Positions 8,354 to 16,774 of a DNA stretch of 64,000 nt are shown here, piece after piece. The stretch covers positions 17,551 through 81,550 of the forward strand of contig CAJJKY010000011.1 of NCBI GenBank assembly GCA_905188195.1. Direction: 5' to 3'. Position numbers and translations under genes: made by a program. Under the pieces are notes generated by a model, which searched no databases, was not told the DNA's origin, and was given only the letters and a program-made list of their open reading frames with translations. Numbering within the stretch: position 1 is the stretch's first letter; each line of letters opens with the position of its first letter. The stretch comes from Streptococcus parasanguinis (GTDB taxonomy: Bacteria; Bacillota; Bacilli; Lactobacillales; Streptococcaceae).

Positions 8354-8938
8354 ATGGCACAATTATATTATAAATATGGGACCATGAACTCGGGGAAAAC
8401 CATTGAGATTTTGAAGGTGGCCCATAATTATGAAGAGCAAGGCAAGAGCGTCGTCATCATGACCTCGGCAATCGATACACGAGATGGAGTAGGAGTGGTT
8501 TCTAGCCGGATCGGTATGAAACGGGAAGCTGTTGCGATCGAAGACGATACCGATATCTTTGGCTTTATTAAAAACCAAGCAATCAAACCCTACTGTGTCT
8601 TGATCGATGAAGCTCAGTTTTTGAAACGACACCATGTCTATGATCTGGCAAGAGTCGTGGATGAACTAGATGTGCCGGTCATGGCTTTTGGCCTCAAAAA
8701 TGATTTCCGAAATGAACTCTTTGAAGGTTCTAAACACCTCCTCTTGTTAGCCGACAAGATCGAGGAGATCAAAACCATCTGCCAATACTGTTCCCGCAAG
8801 GCGACTATGGTCTTGCGTACCCAAGCAGGTAAACCTGTCTATGATGGAGAGCAGATCCAGATCGGTGGACACGAGACCTATATCTCCGTTTGCCGCAAGC
8901 ATTATTTTAATCCAGACATTCCAACTGAAAGCGTCTAG
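8354..8938 (+). CDS. tdk: thymidine kinase
   Basis: 194 residues. Phosphorylates thymidine to dTMP with ATP (pyrimidine salvage). Type II TK: P-loop Gly-Thr-Met-Asn-Ser-Gly-Lys-Thr at residues 9-16, an Asp-Glu-Ala-Gln Walker B-like segment near residue 90, and zinc-binding Cys pairs (Cys-Gln-Tyr-Cys and a late Cys) in the lasso domain. It heads the conserved streptococcal order tdk-GNAT-prfA-prmC-sua5-glyA. Confidence 0.95.
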   Translation: MAQLYYKYGTMNSGKTIEILKVAHNYEEQGKSVVIMTSAIDTRDGVGVVSSRIGMKREAVAIEDDTDIFGFIKNQAIKPYCVLIDEAQFLKRHHVYDLARVVDELDVPVMAFGLKNDFRNELFEGSKHLLLLADKIEEIKTICQYCSRKATMVLRTQAGKPVYDGEQIQIGGHETYISVCRKHYFNPDIPTESV

Positions 8939-8959
8939 AATGTTATAGAGAGGATAATA

Positions 8960-9439
8960 ATGTCTATTTGTTTAAAAGATGTTACAATAGAGAATTATTT
9001 TGACGTTTTAAATCTAGAAGTTCATCCAAACCAAAGGAATTTTATTGCATCCAATTCCATTAGTTTAGCTGAAGCTTATGTATATGATAAAAATGGTGAT
9101 TTTATAGCTCCCTTAGCAGTTTATGATAAGGAAGTATTAGTTGGTTTTGTTATGATTGCCTATGACCAGAAAATTGGGATCAGCAAGGGAAATTACTTGT
9201 TATTTCGTTTTATGATCGATAAACGATTTCAAGGTTTAGGCTATTTTAAACCGACTATGGATGCAGTCATTGACTTTGTTCGAACAGAGCCAGCTGGAAA
9301 AGCAACAAGTCTTTGGTTATCTTATGAACCGGAAAATAATCAAGCGAGATCTTGCTATCTCCATTATGGATTTAAAGAAACTGGAGAAGTCATAGAAAAC
9401 GAAATTGTAGCAATCTATGATCTAACAACCAAGAATTAA
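8960..9439 (+). CDS. GNAT family N-acetyltransferase
   Basis: 159 residues. The acetyl-CoA-binding region is visible (Arg-Phe-Met-Ile-Asp with Gln-Gly-Leu-Gly), as is the C-terminal Asn-x-x-Ala-Arg-Ser-Cys-Tyr-x-x-Tyr-Gly-Phe typical of GNAT. Overall it resembles spermine/spermidine acetyltransferases of the BltD type, but the substrate is not shown. It sits between tdk and prfA with a 9-base gap to prfA. Its sequence looks more AT-rich than its neighbours. RBS AGAGGA. Confidence 0.8.
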   Translation: MSICLKDVTIENYFDVLNLEVHPNQRNFIASNSISLAEAYVYDKNGDFIAPLAVYDKEVLVGFVMIAYDQKIGISKGNYLLFRFMIDKRFQGLGYFKPTMDAVIDFVRTEPAGKATSLWLSYEPENNQARSCYLHYGFKETGEVIENEIVAIYDLTTKN

Positions 9440-9448
9440 GGAGCGAAC

Positions 9449-10528
9449 ATGAATATCTATGATCAACTACAAGCTGTAGAAGACCGATACGAAGAGTTAG
9501 GAGAGTTATTGAGTGACCCAGATGTGGTCTCTGATACCAAACGCTTTATGGAGCTTTCAAAAGAAGAGGCTTCCACTCGCGATACGGTGACAGCATACCG
9601 TGAGTACAAGCAAGTCCTTCAAAACATTGTCGACGCTGAGGAAATGATTAAGGAAGCAGGCGGCGATGCGGACTTGGAAGAAATGGCCAAGCAAGAGCTA
9701 AAAGATGCTAAGGCTGAAAAAGAAGAGTACGAAGAAAAATTGAAGATCTTACTTCTTCCAAAAGATCCAAACGATGACAAGAACATTATCTTGGAAATCC
9801 GTGGAGCAGCTGGAGGAGACGAAGCCCAGTTATTTGCTGGCGACCTCTTACAAATGTACCAAAAATACGCGGAAAGCCAGGGCTGGCGCTTTGAAGTCAT
9901 GGAAGCTTCCTACAATGGCGTTGGTGGGATCAAAGAAGTGGTAGCCATGGTTTCTGGTCAATCGGTTTATTCAAAACTCAAGTATGAATCTGGTGCCCAC
10001 CGGGTGCAACGGGTTCCTGTGACAGAAAGCCAAGGTCGTGTCCATACCTCTACAGCGACCGTTCTGGTCATGCCAGAAATCGAAGAAGTCGAGTACGACA
10101 TCGATCCAAAAGACCTTCGGATTGACATCTATCACGCCTCTGGTGCGGGTGGACAAAACGTCAACAAGGTCGCAACAGCCGTTCGTATCGTCCACTTGCC
10201 AACCAATATCAAGGTTGAGATGCAGGAAGAACGGACCCAACAGAAGAACCGCGAAAAAGCCATGAAGATCATCCGTGCGCGTGTGGCAGACCACTTTGCT
10301 CAGATCGCTCAAGACGAGCAAGATGCTGAACGGAAGTCAACCATCGGTACTGGTGACCGATCAGAACGGATCCGGACTTATAACTTCCCTCAAAACCGTG
10401 TGACCGATCACCGGATTGGCTTGACCCTTCAAAAACTGGATACTATCTTATCTGGTAAATTAGATGAAGTGGTCGATGCTTTGGTCTTGTATGATCAAAC
10501 TCAAAAACTAGAAGAGTTGAATAAATAA
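9449..10528 (+). CDS. prfA: peptide chain release factor 1
   Basis: 359 residues. Recognises UAA and UAG and releases the peptide on the ribosome. The codon-recognition tripeptide Pro-Val-Thr is at 190-192 and the catalytic Gly-Gly-Gln at 234-236. RF1 rather than RF2 is indicated by PxT instead of SPF. Gln236 is the residue methylated by PrmC, encoded next with a one-base overlap. Confidence 0.97.
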   Translation: MNIYDQLQAVEDRYEELGELLSDPDVVSDTKRFMELSKEEASTRDTVTAYREYKQVLQNIVDAEEMIKEAGGDADLEEMAKQELKDAKAEKEEYEEKLKILLLPKDPNDDKNIILEIRGAAGGDEAQLFAGDLLQMYQKYAESQGWRFEVMEASYNGVGGIKEVVAMVSGQSVYSKLKYESGAHRVQRVPVTESQGRVHTSTATVLVMPEIEEVEYDIDPKDLRIDIYHASGAGGQNVNKVATAVRIVHLPTNIKVEMQEERTQQKNREKAMKIIRARVADHFAQIAQDEQDAERKSTIGTGDRSERIRTYNFPQNRVTDHRIGLTLQKLDTILSGKLDEVVDALVLYDQTQKLEELNK

Positions 10529-11364
10529 TGTTGTTGGGATCATTATTAGCCCAGTATGAAGAAGAATTAATAGCCGTTGGAGAGGAAGCAGAAAGCCTCT
10601 CCTTCGCGTATCGAGCTTTAAAAAACTGGACCTTTACAGACTTTGTCCTTGCCTTGCAAAAAGAAGTGGAAGCAGACGACCAAGCCTTGCTCCTATCCAT
10701 CTTTGAGCAGTTGAAACATCATGTTCCTGCCCAATATATTGTTGGCAGCGCAGAATTTTGTGGCCATGTTTTTACAGTTGACGAGCGCGTGCTGATTCCA
10801 CGCCCAGAGACTGAGGAGTTGGTCGCTCTCATACTTGAGGAAAACGATGGGGAAGCCTTACGAGTTCTGGATATTGGAACAGGAAGTGGTGCCATTGCCA
10901 TTAGCATAGCCCTTGCTAGACCTAACTGGCAGATTCATGCTAGCGATGTGTCAGAAGAGGCTTTGAAGCTTGCTCAAGAAAATGCCCAGCAGTTAGAAGC
11001 AGTCGTTTCCTTTAAATCTTCAGATGTACTGGATGATCTAGAAGGTCCTTACGACTTGATTGTTTCCAATCCACCCTATATCTCACGGGACGATGTAGAA
11101 GAAGTTGGAGCTAACGTTTTAGCCTCTGAACCCCACTTGGCTCTCTTCGCAGACCGTGATGGATATGCTATCTACGAAAAGATTGCCCGGCAAGCACCAA
11201 GTGTTTTAACACCAGAAGGAAAGATCTATCTAGAAATTGGCTATAAGCAAGGAAGCAAGGTAAAAGAGCTTTTTCAAGAGGCATTTCCCAACAAACAAGT
11301 TCGAGTTTTGAAAGACCAATTTGGACAAGATAGAATGGTAGTAGTAGACAATGGATTACATTGA
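10528..11364 (+). CDS. prmC: release factor glutamine methyltransferase
   Basis: 278 residues. Methylates the Gln of the GGQ motif in release factors using SAM. SAM-binding Asp-Ile-Gly-Thr-Gly-Ser-Gly is near residues 115-121 and the Asn-Pro-Pro-Tyr active-site motif at 181-184. Its start overlaps the prfA stop by one base, coupling enzyme and substrate. Its end overlaps sua5 by 14 bases. Confidence 0.96.
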   Translation: MLLGSLLAQYEEELIAVGEEAESLSFAYRALKNWTFTDFVLALQKEVEADDQALLLSIFEQLKHHVPAQYIVGSAEFCGHVFTVDERVLIPRPETEELVALILEENDGEALRVLDIGTGSGAIAISIALARPNWQIHASDVSEEALKLAQENAQQLEAVVSFKSSDVLDDLEGPYDLIVSNPPYISRDDVEEVGANVLASEPHLALFADRDGYAIYEKIARQAPSVLTPEGKIYLEIGYKQGSKVKELFQEAFPNKQVRVLKDQFGQDRMVVVDNGLH

Positions 11365-11965
11365 GAAAGAATTAGAAGCAGGACGTGCGGTTATTCTGCC
11401 AACTGAAACAGTCTATGGTATTTTCGCTAAAGCTTTGGATCAAGAGGCAGTTGATTATATTTACGAATTAAAACGTAGACCTAGAGAGAAAGCCCTGAAT
11501 TTGAATGTAGCAGATGAAAAAGATATTCGAATTTATTCGAAAAACCAGCCTAGCTATTTAACAAAACTGATTGAATCATTTTTACCTGGGCCTTTAACTA
11601 TTATTCTTCAAGCAAATGAAAAGGTGCCTGACTGGATTCATTCAGGAATGTCTACGGTTGGCTTTCGGATGCCAGCCCATCCAAAGACCTTGGAATTAAT
11701 TCGTAAATATGGTCCTTTAGTTGGTCCTTCTGCAAATCTATCTGGACATGCTAGCGGAACAAAGTATGAAGCTATTGTAAAAGAATTTGATCAGGTAATT
11801 CCTGGCTTTGAAGACGATGCTTTTCTTACTGGCCAAGATTCAACTATCCTAGATATTTCTGGGGCCAAAGCAAGGATTTTACGACAAGGTTCGATTACGA
11901 AAGCTGACTTGCTTGCACAAGTGCCCGAACTTTCTTTTGAGGAAGATGACCTTCCTCTGTCATAA
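11351..11965 (+). CDS. L-threonylcarbamoyladenylate synthase (Sua5/YrdC)
   Basis: 204 residues, close to a single YrdC domain with a short tail; shorter than full Sua5. Makes threonylcarbamoyl-AMP for t6A37 in ANN-decoding tRNAs. The conserved opening Val-Ile-Leu-Pro-Thr-Glu-Thr-Val-Tyr-Gly and the Lys-Arg-Arg-Pro...Lys-Ala-Leu-Asn segment are present. It overlaps prmC by 14 bases, a common arrangement. Confidence 0.93.
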   Translation: MDYIEKELEAGRAVILPTETVYGIFAKALDQEAVDYIYELKRRPREKALNLNVADEKDIRIYSKNQPSYLTKLIESFLPGPLTIILQANEKVPDWIHSGMSTVGFRMPAHPKTLELIRKYGPLVGPSANLSGHASGTKYEAIVKEFDQVIPGFEDDAFLTGQDSTILDISGAKARILRQGSITKADLLAQVPELSFEEDDLPLS

Positions 11966-12000
11966 TGTATATAAAAAATTATTTAATAAGGAGTAGACCT

Positions 12001-13257
12001 ATGATTTTTGATAAAGAAGATTACAAAGCCTATGATGCAGACCTATGGAATGCGATCGCTAAAGAAGAGGAACGCCAACAAAACAATATCGAGTTGATTG
12101 CTTCTGAAAATGTCGTCTCTAAGGCGGTTATGGCAGCGCAAGGGGCTATTCTGACCAATAAATATGCAGAAGGTTATCCAGGTCGCCGTTACTACGGTGG
12201 GACTGATGTTGTAGACATCGTCGAAAGTCTGGCCATCGAACGCGCTAAGGAAATCTTTGGGGCTAAGTTTGCTAACGTTCAACCGCATTCAGGAAGTCAG
12301 GCCAACTGTGCTGCCTATATGGCGTTGATTGAGCCTGGAGACACTGTTATGGGAATGGATCTGGCTGCAGGTGGGCATTTGACGCACGGAGCTTCTGTAA
12401 GCTTCTCAGGGCAAACTTATAACTTTGTATCTTATAGCGTGGATCCAGAAACAGAACTCTTGGATTTTGACGCTATCTTAAAACAAGCCCAAGAAGTCAA
12501 ACCCAAACTCATTGTTGCTGGTGCCTCAGCCTACTCTCACATTATTGATTTCTCAAAATTCCGTGAAATTGCAGATGCAGTAGGAGCTAAGCTCATGGTT
12601 GATATGGCCCATATTGCTGGTCTAGTGGCAGCAGGTCTTCATCCAAGCCCAGTTCCTTATGCACATATCACGACCACGACCACTCACAAGACCCTTCGTG
12701 GTCCTCGTGGTGGCTTGATCTTGACTAATGACGAGGAGTTAGCTAAGAAAATTAACTCTGCCATCTTCCCTGGTATTCAAGGAGGACCATTAGAGCATGT
12801 CGTTGCAGCTAAAGCCGTTGCTTTCAAAGAAGCGTTGGATCCTGCCTTTAAAGAGTATGCAGCTAACGTGATTAAGAACAGTCAGGCTATGGCTGATGTC
12901 TTCTTGCAAGATCCTGATTTCCGTGTCATTTCAGGCGGAACTGAGAACCACCTTTTCCTTGTCGATGTGACTAAAGTCGTTGAAAATGGGAAAGTGGCGC
13001 AAAACTTACTGGACGAGGTCAACATTACCCTCAACAAGAACTCTATTCCTTATGAAACCTTGTCTCCATTTAAGACCAGTGGGATTCGGATTGGTGCAGC
13101 AGCCATCACTGCTCGCGGTTTTGGTGAAAAAGAAAGTCGCACCGTTGCTGAACTCATGATCAAAGCGCTGAAGAATTCAGACAAGCAAGAAGTATTAGAC
13201 GAGGTTCGTAGCCAAGTCAAAGCCTTGACAGATGCCTTCCCACTTTACGAGGACTAA
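12001..13257 (+). CDS. glyA: serine hydroxymethyltransferase
   Basis: 418 residues. Interconverts serine and glycine, charging tetrahydrofolate with one-carbon units. PLP enzyme: Lys230 in Thr-His-Lys-Thr-Leu-Arg-Gly-Pro forms the Schiff base. I chose the ATG at 12001, preceded by AAGGAG (11988-11993); an earlier in-frame ATG at 11965 would add 12 residues not seen in the family. The sua5 stop ends 35 bases upstream. Confidence 0.96.
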   Translation: MIFDKEDYKAYDADLWNAIAKEEERQQNNIELIASENVVSKAVMAAQGAILTNKYAEGYPGRRYYGGTDVVDIVESLAIERAKEIFGAKFANVQPHSGSQANCAAYMALIEPGDTVMGMDLAAGGHLTHGASVSFSGQTYNFVSYSVDPETELLDFDAILKQAQEVKPKLIVAGASAYSHIIDFSKFREIADAVGAKLMVDMAHIAGLVAAGLHPSPVPYAHITTTTTHKTLRGPRGGLILTNDEELAKKINSAIFPGIQGGPLEHVVAAKAVAFKEALDPAFKEYAANVIKNSQAMADVFLQDPDFRVISGGTENHLFLVDVTKVVENGKVAQNLLDEVNITLNKNSIPYETLSPFKTSGIRIGAAAITARGFGEKESRTVAELMIKALKNSDKQEVLDEVRSQVKALTDAFPLYED

Positions 13258-13265
13258 ATCATCTT

Positions 13266-14240
13266 ATGGATATTTACGTAAAGAAAGCCATCATTCATCA
13301 ATTCAGCCCAGATGATACCGATCTCTATCTGGCAGATAAATTCCTCAATATCACGCCTAAAATTGAGGAATACTTGCGAAAAAAGATTGAGCGAGTTTAT
13401 TCCGATGAAGCCAAGACGGGTATTTTCGAAGAGGACAATCCTTTTCTTGAGATGATTTCAGATGATCTGTTAGATACATCTGTTGCAGTAGCGAATCGCT
13501 GGAAGGAAGAATTTGTCGTCTCTGAGAATCAAAAGACCAACGATTTGGTATTCGTCCAATTCTCGAAAGAAGGAGTGGAGCATTTTGCCTTTCTTCGAAT
13601 CGCTTTACGAGAAACCTTGACCCATCTTGGCGGTGAAGTGGACAATCCGATTAAGTTGACGCAAAACAATCTGCCTGGTTTTGGGACTGGTGCTGATGAG
13701 GCCTTGGTCATTAATCTTCAAAGCCACAAATACCACTTGATTGAAAAACGGATCAAGTATAACGGGACCTTCTTGAATTATTTTTCTGAGAATCTCTTGC
13801 AAGCGAAACCCTTGATCTCGCCTAAAAAGTCGATCAAGGCACTAGAAAAAACAGCCCAGAAGATTGCGGAAAGCTTTAATACAGATGATTTTCAATTTCA
13901 ATCAAAGGTTAAATCAGCTATTTTCAATCATATCGAGGAAGAAAATAAACTCTCTCCAGAGAAATTAGCAGATGATCTCTTTGACGATAATTTGACAGCT
14001 CGCCTCAGTTTTATTGACCAAGTCAAAGAAGCTGTACCTGAACCTGTCACTTTTGAAGAAATCGATGCAAGTCGCCAGTTGAAGAAGTTCGAAAATCAGA
14101 AATTGTCATTGTCAAATGGAATTGAACTGATCGTTCCGAATAATGTCTATGAAGATGCAGAATCTGTTGAATTTATTCTAAACGAGAACGGGACCTATTC
14201 TATTCTGATCAAAAACATTGAGGATATACAGAGTAAATAA
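13266..14240 (+). CDS. nucleoid-associated protein (NdpA/YejK-like, NA37 family)
   Basis: 324 residues. The opening (Val-Lys-Lys-Ala-Ile-Ile-His-Gln-Phe) and overall layout match the 37-kDa nucleoid-associated family found in this locus in streptococci. Role in Gram-positives is not well defined. It begins 8 bases after glyA with a poor RBS (GAGGA lies within the glyA end), suggesting translational coupling. Its stop overlaps the next ATG by one base. Confidence 0.8.
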   Translation: MDIYVKKAIIHQFSPDDTDLYLADKFLNITPKIEEYLRKKIERVYSDEAKTGIFEEDNPFLEMISDDLLDTSVAVANRWKEEFVVSENQKTNDLVFVQFSKEGVEHFAFLRIALRETLTHLGGEVDNPIKLTQNNLPGFGTGADEALVINLQSHKYHLIEKRIKYNGTFLNYFSENLLQAKPLISPKKSIKALEKTAQKIAESFNTDDFQFQSKVKSAIFNHIEEENKLSPEKLADDLFDDNLTARLSFIDQVKEAVPEPVTFEEIDASRQLKKFENQKLSLSNGIELIVPNNVYEDAESVEFILNENGTYSILIKNIEDIQSK

Positions 14241-14842
14241 TGATTAAACGCATAGTGAAGATCTTCTTATTCATCTTACTGATATTTGGAATCTACAAGG
14301 GGATCCAGATCCACCATGATGTCAAACAAGTCATGCAGTATCGCTCTCTGGTTAGAGAAGTCCTTGCTGAGGAGGATACCACAGCCAATGAAAACCTCAT
14401 TCTGGCTATGATCTATACAGAGACAAAAGGTCGAGAGGACGATGTCATGCAGGCTAGTGAGAGTGCAAGCGGTGAGACCAATACCATTAGTGATAATAAG
14501 GCCAGCATTCGTCAAGGTATTCAGACTCTTTCAGATGAGTTAAAAGAAGCCAAGAAAAAAGGGGTTGATAGCTGGACAGCCGTTCAAGCCTATAATTTCG
14601 GGAAAGATTACATTGATTATGTAGCTAAACACGGTGGAACAAATTCCCTAGAGTTGGCCCGAGCTTATTCGCGGGATGTAGTAGCGCCAAGTCTTGGCAA
14701 TGTAACCGGTGAAACTTATCTTTACCTCCACCCTATCTCTCTTTTAAACGGGATGGAACTCTACATTAATGGGGGGAACATTTATTATTCTCGTTTAGTA
14801 GAAACCAATATGACGATTATGAAGTTATTTTCATGGTTTTAA
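14240..14842 (+). CDS. pvaA: lysozyme-like cell-wall protein (PvaA family)
   Basis: 200 residues. N-terminal membrane anchor or signal (about residues 5-22), then a lysozyme-like domain with Ile-Tyr-Thr-Glu-Thr-Lys-Gly, giving a candidate catalytic Glu61. Homologues are called pneumococcal vaccine antigen A and are predicted muramidases at the cell surface. It overlaps the NA37 gene by one base and closes the tdk operon, with a terminator 12 bases downstream. Activity is inferred. Confidence 0.82.
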   Translation: MIKRIVKIFLFILLIFGIYKGIQIHHDVKQVMQYRSLVREVLAEEDTTANENLILAMIYTETKGREDDVMQASESASGETNTISDNKASIRQGIQTLSDELKEAKKKGVDSWTAVQAYNFGKDYIDYVAKHGGTNSLELARAYSRDVVAPSLGNVTGETYLYLHPISLLNGMELYINGGNIYYSRLVETNMTIMKLFSWF

Positions 14843-14853
14843 TCATTTTCCAG

Positions 14854-14874
14854 AGAGCCGATTGGCTCTTTTTT
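14854..14874 (+). terminator. terminator of the tdk-pvaA operon
   Basis: AGAGCC-GATT-GGCTCT followed by a T run. Confidence 0.88.
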
Positions 14875-14938
14875 AAGCTGATCAGTTCTGCCTCCGATTT
14901 TGAGGGATAATAAAAATGTCATGCATTCTTAAAAAAAC

Positions 14939-14971
14939 TGTAAGCTAGTTTTAAGAAATCAACTGTATAAT
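14939..14971 (+). promoter_or_regulatory. CiaR-type direct repeat and promoter of the DUF1002 gene
   Basis: TGTAAG (14939-14944), 5 bases, TTTAAG (14950-14955), 10 bases, then -10 TATAAT (14966-14971). This reproduces the CiaR arrangement NTTAAG-N5-WTTAAG-N10-TATAAT with one mismatch, and no normal -35 exists. About 110 bases of leader follow. Confidence 0.75.
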
Positions 14972-15080
14972 GAAAATCGAAGTGGGTAAACTCTTTATTT
15001 ACTTCTTTTTTCATCTCTAGTGAGGTGAGAAAGGTAATAAGAGATACCCAAAGTTGATTTGAGTTAGAAAGAAGAAAAAG

Positions 15081-16091
15081 ATGAAATTAAAGAAGATTGC
15101 ACTGTTTGTAACGACGACTTTGGCCTTGTTGACAGCTGTCCCACGTGTTTTTGCAGATAGCAATGTGCAGAAAGTCATTGATGAAACCTATGTCAAGCCA
15201 GACTATGTTTTGGGCTATTCGCTGGACCAAAGTCAAATCGAACAAACCTTGAGTCTCTTGAACTACGATAGTTCAAAAGATAAAGAAGAGTGGAAAACCA
15301 TGACACCAGAGGTTTATTCTTCGATTATGAACGTTGCCAACGATGATAGTTTGGAACTTTATTCCTCTGTTAAAATTCAAAAATTAGGCAAAAATAAGCC
15401 ACTAGAAGTGAATATCGTGACACCTCAAAATATCACCAAGGTCACTTCAGATATGTATCGTAATGCAGCCGTTACACTTGGATTAGAGCATGCTCAAATT
15501 ACAGTAGCTTCTCCTATCCAAGTGACCGGAGAAAGTGCCTTGGCTGGTATTTATTACTCGCTTGAAAAAAATGGTGCCAAAGTTTCTCAAGAAAGCAAAG
15601 ATCTGGCCCAAGAAGAGTTAAAGACTCTATCAGGGATCAATGAAGAGAACGCGGGAAAGAAAAACTTCGATGCGGATAAGTTAAACGTAGCATTGACCGA
15701 CATAAAAACGGCAGTAGCCAATGCCAAACAGAACAATCAGGATTTAAGCAAGGATGATATTCGAAAGATCGTCGAAGAAACCCTGAAAAATTATAAGCTG
15801 GATACAACTGTGACAGGTGATCAGATTAATTTGATCGTGAATTTCGCAGTCAACCTCTCAAAGAGTAGTGTCATCAGTAGCAAAAGCTTTACTAAAACCT
15901 TGTCGGACTTGAAAGATAGTATCGTAGACAAGGCAGGCGATACCTTTAATAATATCAATCTCAATTTTGATACAAATGCTATTCTAAAAGACAGTGGAAA
16001 CTTCTTCACAAATGCGTGGAATGCCATTGCTGGCTTCTTCGGAGCCATCTGGAATGCCATTGTCAAATTCTTTAGTGGTTTAGTTGGCTAA
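15081..16091 (+). CDS. secreted DUF1002 (YpuA-like) protein
   Basis: 336 residues. A signal peptide ends near residue 25 (Arg-Val-Phe-Ala before Asp-Ser). The N-terminal two thirds match my memory of the DUF1002/YpuA family. The C-terminal 25 residues form an aromatic, amphipathic helix (repeated Trp-Asn-Ala-Ile and Gly-Phe-Phe), perhaps membrane- or wall-associating. It has its own CiaR-type promoter, a leader with hairpin-forming repeats and a strong terminator, so it is monocistronic. From memory, a homologue next to pvaA is in the pneumococcal CiaR regulon; not checked. Molecular function unknown. Confidence 0.8.
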   Translation: MKLKKIALFVTTTLALLTAVPRVFADSNVQKVIDETYVKPDYVLGYSLDQSQIEQTLSLLNYDSSKDKEEWKTMTPEVYSSIMNVANDDSLELYSSVKIQKLGKNKPLEVNIVTPQNITKVTSDMYRNAAVTLGLEHAQITVASPIQVTGESALAGIYYSLEKNGAKVSQESKDLAQEELKTLSGINEENAGKKNFDADKLNVALTDIKTAVANAKQNNQDLSKDDIRKIVEETLKNYKLDTTVTGDQINLIVNFAVNLSKSSVISSKSFTKTLSDLKDSIVDKAGDTFNNINLNFDTNAILKDSGNFFTNAWNAIAGFFGAIWNAIVKFFSGLVG

Positions 16092-16101
16092 AAATAGCAG
16101 G

Positions 16102-16135
16102 AAAGCACTCCTGACAAGAAGTCAGAGTGCTTTTT
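16102..16135 (+). terminator. terminator of the DUF1002 gene
   Basis: AAGCACTC-(C)-TGAC pairs with GTCA-GAGTGCTT around an AAGAA loop, then T run. Confidence 0.88.
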
Positions 16136-16191
16136 GTGTGTTTAGCTGCTTGAAGGTTATTTGAAAATAGTTGCTGCGTAGCAGAAAAGAG

Positions 16192-16220
16192 TTGCAAAGA
16201 ATTGAAAAAGATATTATACT
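16192..16220 (+). promoter_or_regulatory. promoter of the DUF805 gene
   Basis: -35 TTGCAA (16192-16197), 17 bases, -10 TATACT (16215-16220). Confidence 0.75.
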
Positions 16221-16246
16221 TTGAAAAGCAAATTAAAGGAGGACTT

Positions 16247-16621
16247 ATGTTAAAAGCTTATAAAAAATTTTGGGAAGGCTATGCAGATTTTACCGGTTAC
16301 TCAACAGTATCTGAATACTGGTGGCCACACTTCATTCATTTGCTTATTACAATGCCATTGTTTTACGCTTTAATACAACTTCAAATCGATCCTAATGATG
16401 TGTCTGCTTATCAAATGATTTATTCGTTGCGCCCGCTTTATTCTGTATTTGGCCTCATAATTTTCCTACCTTCATTAACCCTTTCCGTTCGGCGTCTAAG
16501 AGATGCAGGATTGCATTGGTTATATCTTCTTGTTGGGCTTATTCCATACGTAGGTTGGTTTTTCATGCTTCTATTTATGATCTTACCAACAAATCGAGAT
16601 AAGGAAGTAGAAACTGATTAA
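16247..16621 (+). CDS. DUF805 membrane protein
   Basis: 124 residues from the ATG at 16247, which follows a very strong AAAGGAGG (16235-16242). Three hydrophobic segments (about residues 25-45, 60-80 and 90-115). The late Arg-Arg-Leu-Arg-Asp-Ala-Gly and Leu-Ile-Pro-Tyr-Val-Gly segments are the DUF805 signature. Function unknown. Own promoter and terminator. Confidence 0.85.
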   Translation: MLKAYKKFWEGYADFTGYSTVSEYWWPHFIHLLITMPLFYALIQLQIDPNDVSAYQMIYSLRPLYSVFGLIIFLPSLTLSVRRLRDAGLHWLYLLVGLIPYVGWFFMLLFMILPTNRDKEVETD

Positions 16622-16626
16622 GTTAA

Positions 16627-16665
16627 TAAAAGATCTTGAAATCATAATTATTTCAAGATCTTTTA
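16627..16665. terminator. long inverted repeat / bidirectional terminator
   Basis: AAAAGATCTTGAAAT pairs with ATTTCAAGATCTTTT around a short AT loop, between the convergent DUF805 and guaA genes. Confidence 0.85.
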
Positions 16666-16680
16666 TTTTATATGGCTTTG

Positions 16681-16770
16681 CTATTTTTAAGCTCGTGAAT
16701 CAAGGTCCACTGGACCTTAAAACTCGCTTTTCTATTTCTAAGCTCGTGAAAAAAAGGTCCACTGGACCTT
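16681..16770. repeat. duplicated terminator unit downstream of guaA
   Basis: Two nearly identical units: 16681-16718 and 16732-16770. Each reads CTATTT-Y-TAAGCTCGTGAA, a short A-rich stretch, then the palindrome AAGGTCC-ACT-GGACCTT. The second copy has A and T runs on both sides and is the better terminator for guaA (- strand). Confidence 0.85.
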
Positions 16771-16774
16771 TTTT

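Noticed and set aside
11965..12000. Earlier start for GlyA
   Set aside because: The extra 12 residues are not family-like, and the real RBS lies before 12001.
16681..16770. CRISPR-like array
   Set aside because: Only two units, each containing a terminator palindrome; no spacers or cas genes.
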